From: Acinetobacter lwoffii
GTDB taxonomy: Bacteria > Pseudomonadota > Gammaproteobacteria > Pseudomonadales > Moraxellaceae
Reading direction: 5' to 3'
Assembly (NCBI RefSeq): GCF_002321025.1
Contig: NZ_DCLL01000061.1
Coordinates: 1-64,000 of the forward strand
Length of the DNA stretch: 64,000 bases
Shown here: one piece after another, positions 54,742-63,077 of the stretch
Layout of the letters: each line of letters begins with the position of its first letter
How positions within the stretch are numbered: position 1 is the first letter of the stretch
Made by a program: the position numbers and the translations under genes
The notes under the pieces: model-generated
Database searches by the model: none
Seen by the model: the letters and a program-made list of their open reading frames with translations, nothing else
Told to the model about the DNA's origin: nothing

Positions 54742-54990
54742 AATCTGATCCTTGCAGATTTCTCTTGATTTACCTTAACGTGCCCTCTAAAAGCAGGGTG
54801 TTGAATTTTTGTTCTAATTTATTGGTGTATTGCTTTAAATGAAAATGAACGGATATTTCTATGCATAGAAATGTTAAAACAATACAAATTGTAAAATTAA
54901 GAATGGGATGGCACCCCCCAGAAAGAGAGCTAGATTTGAACGAATGATAAAAACAGGGTTTAAAGATTCGAGAAATAAAAGTTGCAAGAT
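54742..54990. other. Intergenic region before the tRNA-Glu array
   Basis: About 250 nt, AT-rich, holding the presumed promoter of the iron-enzyme gene on the minus strand. Nothing else is recognised. Confidence 0.5.
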
Positions 54991-55026
54991 AAAAAAAAGC
55001 CCGAGTCGCAATGCTCGGGCTTTTTG
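54991..55026 (-). terminator. Terminator of the triple tRNA-Glu unit
   Basis: On the minus strand, AGCCCGAG/CTCGGGCT with a 7-8-nt loop is followed by a long T-run, 24 nt after the last tRNA. Confidence 0.88.
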
Positions 55027-55049
55027 TTGAGATGTTGCCATCTCGAATA

Positions 55050-55125
55050 TGGCGTCCCTACGGGGATTCGAACCCCGGTTACCGCCGTGAAAGGGCGATG
55101 TCCTAGGCCTCTAGACGATAGGGAC
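55050..55125 (-). tRNA. tRNA-Glu (UUC), copy 1
   Basis: A 76-nt tRNA with encoded CCA. On the minus strand it begins GTCCCTATCGTCTAGAGGCC and its anticodon loop has TTC (genomic 55089-55091). The acceptor stem GTCCCTA/TAGGGAC, T-loop GGTTCGAATCC and discriminator G are intact. Last gene of a three-copy tandem unit. Confidence 0.98.
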
Positions 55126-55171
55126 AGTACAGAAGATAAATTTTAAAACCGCTACTTTTAGCTTGAAGTAA

Positions 55172-55247
55172 TGGCGTCCCTACGGGGATTCGAACCCCGG
55201 TTACCGCCGTGAAAGGGCGATGTCCTAGGCCTCTAGACGATAGGGAC
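55172..55247 (-). tRNA. tRNA-Glu (UUC), copy 2
   Basis: Identical to copy 1 over all 76 nt. Middle gene of the tandem, with 46-nt and 24-nt spacers on either side. Confidence 0.98.
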
Positions 55248-55271
55248 TTAATAAAATGTACTTCTGAAAAT

Positions 55272-55347
55272 TGGCGTCCCTACGGGGATTCGAACCCCGG
55301 TTACCGCCGTGAAAGGGCGATGTCCTAGGCCTCTAGACGATAGGGAC
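55272..55347 (-). tRNA. tRNA-Glu (UUC), copy 3
   Basis: Identical 76-nt gene and the first to be transcribed in the tandem, about 18 nt after its own promoter's -10 element. Confidence 0.98.
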
Positions 55348-55364
55348 GTTTCAGAGGTGGGCGT

Positions 55365-55393
55365 ATAATAGGGTGAAAACAGGGGGGTGTCAA
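55365..55393 (-). promoter_or_regulatory. sigma70 promoter of the triple tRNA-Glu unit
   Basis: On the minus strand, perfect TTGACA (55393-55388), a 17-nt spacer and TATTAT (55370-55365), followed by a GC-leaning discriminator. Confidence 0.85.
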
Positions 55394-55478
55394 ACGCATT
55401 TCCATAAAAAAAATGATTTTCTGGATTGAGTGCGTAAATTTAAAACAATCTTGTGGAAATACTTGAAAATTACATGGT

Positions 55479-56390
55479 TTAAGCTGGATTTTTAAGCAAT
55501 TCCAGAATTGCTTCTACCACCTGCGGATGCAGTAAATAGCCGGTAATGTCATGCGGGCGGTGAATATGGGTACGAATGCCGTGGTTAATAATGGCGGGTT
55601 GAAACTGAAATGGCGGTTGTGTAAGAGGAAAGGCGGTAAGAAAATCATCAGTTGAATAGAAATTTATCCAGTCGCCTGTAATTGCAGCAGGTCGTACAAT
55701 GGGTTGCGGTAAATGTGACTGGATCACCTGGAAGGCTAATGGTGATCCTAAAGTAATAAAACGCTGTACATTCAGTTCAGGATGCTGAATAAGATAATTA
55801 TAGGCAATCACACTGCCCAGGGAGTGAGCAATCACAATACAAGGTTTGCGACCATTCAATTGCCGGGCAATCCGTTCACGAACTTCCTTCATGAAACTAG
55901 GATTGTCGAGATACAGATAGGTTTCAATCAAAAATTTCTGAAGCAGGCTACGATGCAGGCTGGGAAAATAATTAAGCAATAATACAAAGTCTCGCAGTGC
56001 AACATTTTTGCTTAGCGTAGTAATAAATTTGAATTTCTGTTTGAAATCCATCGGCTCATTCAGATGAAGCTGGGGAAGATCGGAAATCATGGGCTTGCGC
56101 CAGCCAGGACGTGGAACTGGTGCAGGAAGTTGAGGATGGACAGGTTGACGGAAACGAAAGCTGGGCCAGTGCTGGGGCATCAAGGTGCCAGCATTCAGGA
56201 TGTTGCGAACGTTATAGTGTGAAAGCAAGTCCCCATAAAATGGAATGTGAATATGACGTCGTAAATAACTGAATCTGGCATCATGACGGTGTTTGCGAAT
56301 GCCTTTTTGAAGTATATGCAGCCAGCGCTGGCGGATCGATGCAGCACTATGATGTTGCTGGTTCATTCCATGAATAAAAATAACTTTCAT
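55479..56390 (-). CDS. Alpha/beta hydrolase of unknown role (paralogue A)
   Basis: A 303-residue protein with an oxyanion-type FIHGMN near its N-terminus and a nucleophile elbow AHSLGS (Ser190). An Asp in DWINFYSTDDFLT and a His in HRPHDITGY near the C-terminus could complete the triad. There is no signal peptide, so it is probably cytoplasmic. A very similar protein is encoded at 56636-57529: long blocks such as SLGSVIAYNYLIQHPELN are shared. Start ATG 56390 with GAGG upstream. I do not recognise a characterised family. Confidence 0.75.
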   Translation of the reverse strand: MKVIFIHGMNQQHHSAASIRQRWLHILQKGIRKHRHDARFSYLRRHIHIPFYGDLLSHYNVRNILNAGTLMPQHWPSFRFRQPVHPQLPAPVPRPGWRKPMISDLPQLHLNEPMDFKQKFKFITTLSKNVALRDFVLLLNYFPSLHRSLLQKFLIETYLYLDNPSFMKEVRERIARQLNGRKPCIVIAHSLGSVIAYNYLIQHPELNVQRFITLGSPLAFQVIQSHLPQPIVRPAAITGDWINFYSTDDFLTAFPLTQPPFQFQPAIINHGIRTHIHRPHDITGYLLHPQVVEAILELLKNPA

Positions 56391-56635
56391 CGATACCTCA
56401 CGGAGGTCGATCTATATATTCACAGTATAGAGAAAATTGCGGCAAGCCAAGCTGCACTTTTTGTGGCGTTAATGTGTAAATTATCTTTGATAAAACAATC
56501 ATTAACAGACATATGTATATTTATAAAAAAGGCAGAAAAAGCAGTAAATTGGTAGGTCCGCATGAAAGATTTTATTGAATAGAAAAAGAAGATGAATGGA
56601 ACAGTAAAAGTTGAATTTAGAGTTTGGCGTGAGTC
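56391..56635. other. Spacer between the two paralogous hydrolase genes
   Basis: About 245 nt, AT-rich. It should hold the promoter of paralogue A. No other feature is seen. Confidence 0.5.
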
Positions 56636-57529
56636 TTAGAGTAATTCCAGGAGCGCTTTAATGACGTCCGGATGCTGAATATAACCATCAATATCATGCG
56701 GATGATAGATGGAGGTACGAATCTCCTGATTAATAATCGCCGGCTGAAACTCGAAGGGTGGTTCTGATAATGGAAAGGTAGTCAGAAAATCATCGCTAGA
56801 ATAGAAATTTATCCAATCGCCTGAAATTGCAGCAGGTCGTACAATTGGTTGCGGCAGATGAGCCTGGATCACCCGAAATGCCAACGGTGATCCGAGAGTA
56901 ATAAAACGCTTGATATTCAGCTCCGGATGCTGAATCAAATAATTATAGGCAATCACGCTGCCAAGCGAATGTGCCACCAGAATCTGTGGCCTGCTGCTAT
57001 AAAGTTGATCATGAATGCGGCAGTGAACTTCCTGCATAAAATGTGGGTTGGCTAAATAAAGATAAGGTTCTAGCAAAAATTTATGCAAAAAGCTGGCGTG
57101 TAAGCTGGGAAAATAATTGATGAGTACCGCAAAATCCCGCAAGGCAATATCTTTGCTTAATGCTGTGATGAACTTCAGTTTCTGATTGAAATTCAGGGCA
57201 TCATCAAGATTTAACTGCGGGACGTCACAAATTTGATAGGTGCACTGGTCTGGTAGCGGTGCCGGTTGCAGCTGTGCGGGATGTAAAAAAGGGAAATGCG
57301 GCCACTGTTGCGGCATCAGGGTGCTGGCATTCAAGACGTTATGAAAATGATGCCGGGAGAGTAAATCGCCATAAAAAGGGATACGGATATGCCGCTTTAA
57401 ATAAGTAAAACGGGCTTGCTGTTGTGGGTTTTTCCGGAGGCCTGTTTTGAGGAGATGCAGCCAATGTTGACGTAATGAAGTCGCCGTATACTGTTGCTTG
57501 TTCATGCCGTGAATAAACACAATTTTCAT
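56636..57529 (-). CDS. Alpha/beta hydrolase of unknown role (paralogue B)
   Basis: A 297-residue paralogue of the gene at 55479-56390, started at ATG 57529 (MKIVFIHGMNKQQ) with AAGGG 9 nt upstream; the frame is open 49 codons further but that part overlaps the permease terminator. It has the same FIHGMN and AHSLGS elements, DWINFYSSDDFLTTFP and a C-terminal His. By eye well over half the residues match paralogue A, strongest in the 180-260 region. Divergence is mainly in the middle (Pro-rich 85-105) and C-terminus. Confidence 0.75.
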   Translation of the reverse strand: MKIVFIHGMNKQQYTATSLRQHWLHLLKTGLRKNPQQQARFTYLKRHIRIPFYGDLLSRHHFHNVLNASTLMPQQWPHFPFLHPAQLQPAPLPDQCTYQICDVPQLNLDDALNFNQKLKFITALSKDIALRDFAVLINYFPSLHASFLHKFLLEPYLYLANPHFMQEVHCRIHDQLYSSRPQILVAHSLGSVIAYNYLIQHPELNIKRFITLGSPLAFRVIQAHLPQPIVRPAAISGDWINFYSSDDFLTTFPLSEPPFEFQPAIINQEIRTSIYHPHDIDGYIQHPDVIKALLELL

Positions 57530-57571
57530 CGACGCACCCTTAAGGCTGCCCATTATAGTTATAGTATAGAT

Positions 57572-57603
57572 AAAAAAAAGAGCGGCCGAAGCCGCTCTTT
57601 TAA
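57572..57603 (-). terminator. Permease terminator
   Basis: AAAGAGCGGC/GCCGCTCTTT with a CGAA tetraloop lies just after the permease stop on the minus strand, followed by a T-run. Confidence 0.9.
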
Positions 57604-57612
57604 GCATGATGA

Positions 57613-59025
57613 TTAAGACTTGTTGTGATAAAAGGCATAATAACTTGCATAACACGCTGCAATAAACAGCAGACATCCTACGAAGCTGATGCGCATTGAT
57701 GGATCAAAGACCATACTGATACAGGTAATAAAACAGAACACAAAGCCCAGGATTGGTACAATCGGGAACAATGGTGCAGCAAAGCCCAGTTCTTTGGCCG
57801 TATGACCCTGTTTATACCATTGACGACGGAAGTTGAACTGGCTTAAGCAAATACTCATCCAGACCACCACCATGGTAAACGCTGCAACGCCCAGCAAGTT
57901 GGTAAAGATCGTCTCTGGCGCAAACTGTTCAGACAATAAACCTGGCAATGCACCTAGCATAGTCACCATGACTGCAATATACGGTACACCGCGAGCATTC
58001 AGTCTTGAGAATACGGCAGGCAACTGTTTGCTGTATGACAATGACCACATCATACGAGAAGCAGCAAATAAGCCCGAGTTGGCGGCAGACAACAATGCAG
58101 TGATAATTACAAAGCGGATGATGTCTTCAGCATATGGGATACCAATGTGCTGGAATACTGTTACGAATGGACTGCTACTCACGCCTTCAGCAGCTAAGCC
58201 TGCTTCCTGATGCGGAAGTAAGGCTGTTACCACGATAATGGTACCTACAAAGAAAATTAATAAGCGGAAAATCGCAGTATTAATTGCTTTAGGAACATTT
58301 TTCGCAGGATCTTCAGTTTCACCGGCAGCCACACCAATCAGCTCGGTACCAGAGAAGGCAAAGTTCACAATCAGCATCGTAGCAAAAATCGGGAATAGAC
58401 CTTCAGGGAACCAGCCTTGTGCAGTTAGATTGGTAAATAAAGGCGCAGCTTCATAGCCTTGATAGCCCAGAACACCAAAGATGGCCAATAGACCTAAAAG
58501 AATAAAAGCAACAACCGTGACCACTTTTACCAGTGCCAGCCAGAATTCGGATTCGGCGAACCAGCGGGTCGAAATCATATTGAGACTAAATACGAATACA
58601 CCAAAGATAATGGTCCATAACCACATGGAAATATCCGGGAACCATTCCTGCATCAGCAAGGCCGCTGCAGTAAATTCAGTTCCGAGAGTGACCGACCACG
58701 TCAGCCAGTATAACCAGGTGATGGTATAGCCTGTGCCTGGTCCAATATAACGTTTGGCATAAGCACCAAATGAACCAGATTCTGGCATATGAACGGCAAG
58801 TTCGCCCAAACATAGCATTACCATGTACGCGATAATACCGCCCAGGAGATAAGCGAGAATGGCACCTACAGGCCCCGTTTGTGCAATGACTTCACCCGAC
58901 CCTAAGAATAGGCCTGTTCCGATTGCGCCACCAAGCGAAATCATGACCAGATGTCGAGTACTCATAGCGCGTTTTAAAGGCGCAGAATTGCCCTGATGCG
59001 TAGCATCATTCGGAGATGAGTGCAT
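57613..59025 (-). CDS. Amino-acid permease (APC family)
   Basis: A 470-residue, twelve-helix transporter of the amino-acid/polyamine/organocation superfamily, closest in look to the GABA/aromatic/proline-type (AAT) permeases. It has RHLVMISLGGAIGTGLFLGSG (helix 1), PESGSFGAYAKRYIGP, FSGTELIGVAAGETEDP (helix 6) and ANSGLFAASRMMWSLS (helix 8). The substrate cannot be fixed from sequence. Start ATG 59025 (MHSSPND) rather than a TTG 21 nt upstream; no strong ribosome site is visible for either. tRNA-Glu copy 4 lies just upstream. Confidence 0.88.
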   Translation of the reverse strand: MHSSPNDATHQGNSAPLKRAMSTRHLVMISLGGAIGTGLFLGSGEVIAQTGPVGAILAYLLGGIIAYMVMLCLGELAVHMPESGSFGAYAKRYIGPGTGYTITWLYWLTWSVTLGTEFTAAALLMQEWFPDISMWLWTIIFGVFVFSLNMISTRWFAESEFWLALVKVVTVVAFILLGLLAIFGVLGYQGYEAAPLFTNLTAQGWFPEGLFPIFATMLIVNFAFSGTELIGVAAGETEDPAKNVPKAINTAIFRLLIFFVGTIIVVTALLPHQEAGLAAEGVSSSPFVTVFQHIGIPYAEDIIRFVIITALLSAANSGLFAASRMMWSLSYSKQLPAVFSRLNARGVPYIAVMVTMLGALPGLLSEQFAPETIFTNLLGVAAFTMVVVWMSICLSQFNFRRQWYKQGHTAKELGFAAPLFPIVPILGFVFCFITCISMVFDPSMRISFVGCLLFIAACYASYYAFYHNKS

Positions 59026-59139
59026 AGGAAATAAGAAATACTTCAAAGGAATGAAGCGAGCTATTGTAGTGAAAAACTACAAATCTGCAATCGAATAATG
59101 GTAATTTCGAATAAGGTCTGATCGTATGAGATCAATAGA

Positions 59140-59215
59140 TGGCGTCCCTACGGGGATTCGAACCCCGGTTACCGCCGTGAAAGGGCGATGTCCTAGGCCT
59201 CTAGACGATAGGGAC
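59140..59215 (-). tRNA. tRNA-Glu (UUC), copy 4
   Basis: Identical to copies 1-3 over 76 nt. A stand-alone unit with its own promoter. Anticodon TTC in the loop. Confidence 0.98.
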
Positions 59216-59232
59216 GTTGCGAGGTGATGCGT

Positions 59233-59261
59233 ATATTAAGGATTAAGCCGGGGTTTGTCAA
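59233..59261 (-). promoter_or_regulatory. sigma70 promoter of tRNA-Glu copy 4
   Basis: On the minus strand, perfect TTGACA (59261-59256), a 17-nt spacer and TAATAT (59238-59233). The spacing and the downstream ATACGC..CACCTC..AAC block resemble the triple-unit promoter, pointing to duplication. Confidence 0.8.
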
Positions 59262-59376
59262 AAGGGTTTTTGCTAAAATTCATTTAACAGTTTAAACATT
59301 AGGCAAAACAAAAACTTTATTTTATTAAGATGTTATTTTCTGAACAGATTTCAGGACTATAAAAAATAAATATTTG

Positions 59377-59401
59377 AAAAGATCACTAAAACTTAGTGAT
59401 C
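59377..59401 (-). terminator. Hairpin at the end of the small membrane peptide gene
   Basis: GATCACTAA/TTAGTGATC with a 3-nt loop followed by TTTT on the minus strand. It includes the stop codon of the peptide gene. Confidence 0.6.
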
Positions 59402-59551
59402 TGGAGTTTGATATTGCTCAGGCTGAGAGTTTTCAGTTGGCGTTGACACTGTTTCAGTCTCCGCAGTGTGGTTATCATCACGGTTGACGATATAGAGATA
59501 TAGTGCGGATGGGGCTAAAATCAGTAAAACCAGTAAGATCTTTTTTAACAT
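59393..59551 (-). CDS. Small single-pass membrane peptide (52 residues)
   Basis: MLKKILLVLLILAPSALYLY forms an N-terminal membrane helix, followed by a hydrophilic tail rich in Thr, Glu, Gln and Pro (residues 24-52). It begins at ATG 59551 and ends in TAA 59393 within a hairpin. No clear ribosome site is seen. No family recognised. It is placed between tRNA-Glu copy 4 and the TonB receptor gene, about 80 nt after the receptor stop, and might be the last gene of that unit. Confidence 0.45.
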   Translation of the reverse strand: MLKKILLVLLILAPSALYLYIVNRDDNHTAETETVSTPTENSQPEQYQTPDH

Positions 59552-59632
59552 GATACAAAGGCAAAATATGAAATCGCATTAATTATAGCCTAAGCAAATT
59601 AAAAAGAGCAGCAGCATGTACCTATTCAGGCT

Positions 59633-62158
59633 CTAGAATTTAAAAGTAACATCCGCAATAAATTGGCGGCCGATTTCAGTCATCACACGTGGTCTATCAT
59701 TTGAGGTCGAGCCTGTTGTATAGGTATTCACGCGGTTGGTTACATTGTTAATGGTTAAACCAAAAATTGCCCTTAAATCTTTTGAAATTTCCCAATCATA
59801 GGTGGTGCGCATATCCCATTTAAATTTGGGTTTAATTTCAGAGGCTAAATAGGTGTCAAGCAGTTCACCTTTATACTCGACTTTGTCATTTTTATTGGAG
59901 ACTACAACCATATTATCGTAACTGTTTTTATAGCTAAAGAAGTTTGAAATACGTACAGGCAGTGTATCGAATGTAATATCCCAGTTTACTCGTGCGGTCC
60001 ATGGTTGGTTAAAGTTTGGGGCAGGGCGGTCTGACCAACGGATAATTTGACCATCATAAGAGACCCATTCATCTTGAGTGGCTTGATCATAGGCTGAAGT
60101 GTAATCTACATAACTGCGGAAGACTTCACTGTAGTCAAATCCCAAGGCAAATAAATGTTGGCTATCCCCCAGTGCGATCGGTTGACGATTTTTAAGTGTT
60201 AAGGTGTAGATGTCAGCTTTGCCACTTCCATCATTGTTATATTCGTAGAAGAATTTTGATCCATCTAAAGGAGTAACTTTAGTTTTTGATATTTCATCCT
60301 GATATTTACGATTGACCCATTTTAGCCCTAGATCCCAATTCTGGATTTGTGTATTCAGGCCTAAAACAGTCTCGTCACTGAAAGGGGTATTGAGCGCTGA
60401 ACTACGCGCACCGCTGGATAGTGCAGTTTGTGTTTCTACCCAAGTCGCATGTGGGTTTTCACGTGACAGTTTGTAGAGCAAATCATTTTGAATTTCATTC
60501 AGCTCTGTACCTAAAGTTTGCTGACCATAGTAGCGATTCCACCCAGCGGATAAATGCAATTGATCATTACTAAAGGGTTTGTAAGAGAGACGACTGCGAG
60601 GGGAAATATTGATATTACTACTCAAAGAGTCATAATCAGCACGAACACCAAGGCGTGTTGAAAATTGATCATTCCACTGAATATTATCTTCAATAAATAT
60701 ATTTAGGCGATCTTGCTGAGCTTTGATATCACCAGCTTTGTACAGAGTCCCACCAGCGATATATTGTCCATTCCAACCATTTATAGTTAGTTTCTCATCA
60801 CAATATGGGTCACTTTGAAGGCAGGTAGTATCTTTGCCAAGTTCTTTTAAGTTGATCTTTGTCGCGAGTAAAACATCCTCGACTCGTTTCCACGCAACAT
60901 GAGCATGGCTATAACCCGTACCTATAGTCATGTTGTGTTGGGATTGACCAAGTTTAAAAGGGTCTATATTCGCTTGTAGGTCATAGGAAAGGACGTCTTG
61001 GCGTTGTTCAATCTCTCCCATGATGGCGCCCTCTCGAACTACATCGGTATTATTCCAATCTTTACTTCCTTTGGCGTAGTACCAATGCATACTGTAGTTA
61101 TTGTGAGCAATACGTTGTGTCGCCGAGTTTTGGAAATTAAGTTTGTGTACGAGAGTACCTAAGTTGAAGCGATGTTCAAGTTCCGAGAATAATGTAAGTG
61201 TTTCGGTTTCAGTGGTACTTCCCGAATCACGATTGCTGTCCACATAGCTCAAACTGTCCAGCAATCCATAATCCAAACCAAACTTCGCTTTGGTTGAGGC
61301 GTTTGGTGTATAAAATAATGTTGCACCAAGATTTGAGATATGTCGTTCTTGATCAATTGTTTTAGGTGTTTCAAAGCCACTTTTGACTGGAATAATGGAC
61401 TCTCTTTGAGAAGCATAAGCATTAAAGCCCCAATCATTCGAGAGCTTCCCATAAATATTGGTGCTTACACCTTGTTTGGTATATTCCTTTTGGTAGTCAT
61501 CTGTAGGTTCTTCAAATTTACTTTCTTCTAAAGGTGAAATTGAGTTGTAGCGAGCCCAATCACTTTCAGTGTAATCGTAAGTGATAGAACCGTGAATTTT
61601 ACCTATCTCTGTTTGCGGTGCGCATATTTTAGCATTTATAACACCACCTGTGAATTGACCATAAGCGGCAGACACATTGCTATCTAATACTTCAAGCTCA
61701 CAAAGTAGGTCAGTGTTCACTGCCATAGCTTGTGCGCCAGTCCCAATATCTTGAAACGTATTTGTGTTTGAATTTGCTGGATTAATAAGTAGGTTGTTGG
61801 AAACACCATTCACAATGAAATTGTTTTGGAAGGTTTGTGCACCATTAATTGAGATTTCGGCAGGTTTAATTTCACCTTGAGAACCTGCTGCAAGTTGTGA
61901 CTGACTAAACTGCACATTCGGATTCACTTTTAAAAAATCGGTAATGTTCTTTGAGCTATTTGGCGTACTTTCTAAATCTTCTTTTGAATAAACTGTTTTT
62001 CCCACTTCATTTGCTTGCTGAGCTTCGATAATAATCGTGCTGAACTTAACCGTAGCTTCCTTGAGGATGGATTCTTGATAATTTGATTCTTCTGCAAAAC
62101 TAGATGTTGATAAAGCTGTTAGAACCGCAATAGAAAGTGGGGAATAAGCAAAACGCAT
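59633..62158 (-). CDS. TonB-dependent outer-membrane receptor
   Basis: An 841-residue receptor. A signal peptide (cut near SSFAEESN) is followed by a short TonB-box-like STIIIEA segment, a plug domain (about 50-175, with ITDFLKVNPNVQFSQ, INGAQTFQNNFIVNG and SAAYGQFTGGVINA), and a long 22-strand-type barrel ending in VTFKF with a terminal Phe. Two Fur-box-like sites upstream argue for iron regulation, hence a siderophore, haem or metal receptor. The ligand is unknown. No Shine-Dalgarno is obvious at ATG 62158. It lies between tRNA-Glu copies 4 and 5. Confidence 0.88.
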   Translation of the reverse strand: MRFAYSPLSIAVLTALSTSSFAEESNYQESILKEATVKFSTIIIEAQQANEVGKTVYSKEDLESTPNSSKNITDFLKVNPNVQFSQSQLAAGSQGEIKPAEISINGAQTFQNNFIVNGVSNNLLINPANSNTNTFQDIGTGAQAMAVNTDLLCELEVLDSNVSAAYGQFTGGVINAKICAPQTEIGKIHGSITYDYTESDWARYNSISPLEESKFEEPTDDYQKEYTKQGVSTNIYGKLSNDWGFNAYASQRESIIPVKSGFETPKTIDQERHISNLGATLFYTPNASTKAKFGLDYGLLDSLSYVDSNRDSGSTTETETLTLFSELEHRFNLGTLVHKLNFQNSATQRIAHNNYSMHWYYAKGSKDWNNTDVVREGAIMGEIEQRQDVLSYDLQANIDPFKLGQSQHNMTIGTGYSHAHVAWKRVEDVLLATKINLKELGKDTTCLQSDPYCDEKLTINGWNGQYIAGGTLYKAGDIKAQQDRLNIFIEDNIQWNDQFSTRLGVRADYDSLSSNINISPRSRLSYKPFSNDQLHLSAGWNRYYGQQTLGTELNEIQNDLLYKLSRENPHATWVETQTALSSGARSSALNTPFSDETVLGLNTQIQNWDLGLKWVNRKYQDEISKTKVTPLDGSKFFYEYNNDGSGKADIYTLTLKNRQPIALGDSQHLFALGFDYSEVFRSYVDYTSAYDQATQDEWVSYDGQIIRWSDRPAPNFNQPWTARVNWDITFDTLPVRISNFFSYKNSYDNMVVVSNKNDKVEYKGELLDTYLASEIKPKFKWDMRTTYDWEISKDLRAIFGLTINNVTNRVNTYTTGSTSNDRPRVMTEIGRQFIADVTFKF

Positions 62159-62180
62159 GAGAAGGGTTAAATCTGCGAAA

Positions 62181-62199
62181 GATAATGGAAGTGATTATC
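62181..62199. promoter_or_regulatory. Fur box-like site 1
   Basis: GATAATGGAAGTGATTATC matches 15 of 19 positions of the Fur consensus. It lies 23 nt upstream of the TonB receptor start. Confidence 0.7.
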
Positions 62200-62228
62200 A
62201 TTAACTTAGAGTAGGTAATCAATAGTAA

Positions 62229-62243
62229 TGAGAATTATTTTCA
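62229..62243. promoter_or_regulatory. Fur box-like site 2
   Basis: TGAGAATTATTTTCA agrees with the 7-1-7 Fur core (TGATAAT-N-ATTATCA) at 12 of the 14 defined positions. It lies 71 nt upstream of the TonB receptor. Confidence 0.6.
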
Positions 62244-62321
62244 TTAATTAATTGATAAAAGTGTAGGACTTGAGCAGCTTAAGATGCTGATCAAAGAAAT
62301 ATAAAGAAGAGAAAAAATAGA

Positions 62322-62397
62322 TGGCGTCCCTACGGGGATTCGAACCCCGGTTACCGCCGTGAAAGGGCGATGTCCTAGGCCTCTAGACGATAGGGAC
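62322..62397 (-). tRNA. tRNA-Glu (UUC), copy 5
   Basis: Identical to the other four. Stand-alone unit 21 nt after the rnt stop on the same strand. Confidence 0.98.
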
Positions 62398-62414
62398 GTT
62401 TAGAAGATGGCGGT

Positions 62415-62443
62415 ATCTTATTGATCCGCCACCAGAGTGTCAA
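62415..62443 (-). promoter_or_regulatory. sigma70 promoter of tRNA-Glu copy 5, inside rnt
   Basis: On the minus strand, perfect TTGACA (62443-62438), a 17-nt spacer and TAAGAT (62420-62415). The -35 and spacer are in the last codons of rnt and the -10 overlaps its stop codon (62418-62420). Confidence 0.7.
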
Positions 62444-63077
62444 GCAGGTGAGGTGCGAGTTTGTTTAAAATATAGCAAAACAGTTCAGCGGTCTTCTGCG
62501 TATCATATAATGCAGAATGGGCTTCTTTACCATCAAACTCGATTCCAGCTTGGATACAGGACTTCGCCAGTACAGTCTGACCAAACATCACCGCACTTAA
62601 AGTCACTGTATCGAAGACAGAAAAACTATGAAACGGGTTCTGGTTTTTGGTCCCGGTACGGGCAATCGCGGCCTGAAGAAAACCTAAATCGAAATGTGCA
62701 TTGTGTCCGACTAAAACTGCATGGGTACAATTTTGCTGGCGACGCACTTCATTGACCGATTTGAAAATCCGCTTTAATGCAGTTTTTTCATCCTCAGCCA
62801 TCGCGATTCGCATTGGATTAGAAGGATCGATCCCAATAAACTCCAGCGAACGTCGGTCGAGGTTTGCCCCTTCGAAAGGATTGATATGTGCATGGTAAGC
62901 TTGACCCGGCACAAATTGACCCTCCTCATTATAAACAATCGGAATGGCCGCAATTTCCAGCAATGCATCAGTCTGCGCATTAAAACCTGCAGTCTCGACA
63001 TCGACAACTACAGGTAAGAATCCACGAAAACGTTGACCAATGATTGGGAGCGTTTCATTTGTCACACTTTTCTCCAT
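62418..63077 (-). CDS. rnt: Ribonuclease T
   Basis: A 219-residue DEDD-family 3'-5' exonuclease that trims tRNA 3' ends (CCA turnover) and matures 5S and 23S rRNA. It has the catalytic blocks VVDVETAGFNAQTD (about 20-33), LVGHNAHFDLGFLQAA (about 120-135) and the HSALYDTQKTAELF ending (about 180-193). The start overlaps the end of pyrC by 16 nt, indicating co-transcription. It stands directly upstream of a tRNA-Glu gene. Confidence 0.94.
   Translation of the reverse strand: MEKSVTNETLPIIGQRFRGFLPVVVDVETAGFNAQTDALLEIAAIPIVYNEEGQFVPGQAYHAHINPFEGANLDRRSLEFIGIDPSNPMRIAMAEDEKTALKRIFKSVNEVRRQQNCTHAVLVGHNAHFDLGFLQAAIARTGTKNQNPFHSFSVFDTVTLSAVMFGQTVLAKSCIQAGIEFDGKEAHSALYDTQKTAELFCYILNKLAPHLLDTLVADQ

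Noticed and set aside
55050..62397. Repeated 76-nt sequence as a CRISPR or transposon-end repeat
   Set aside because: Each copy folds as an intact tRNA-Glu with encoded CCA and its unit has a promoter. The spacers are unequal (46 and 24 nt, then kilobases).
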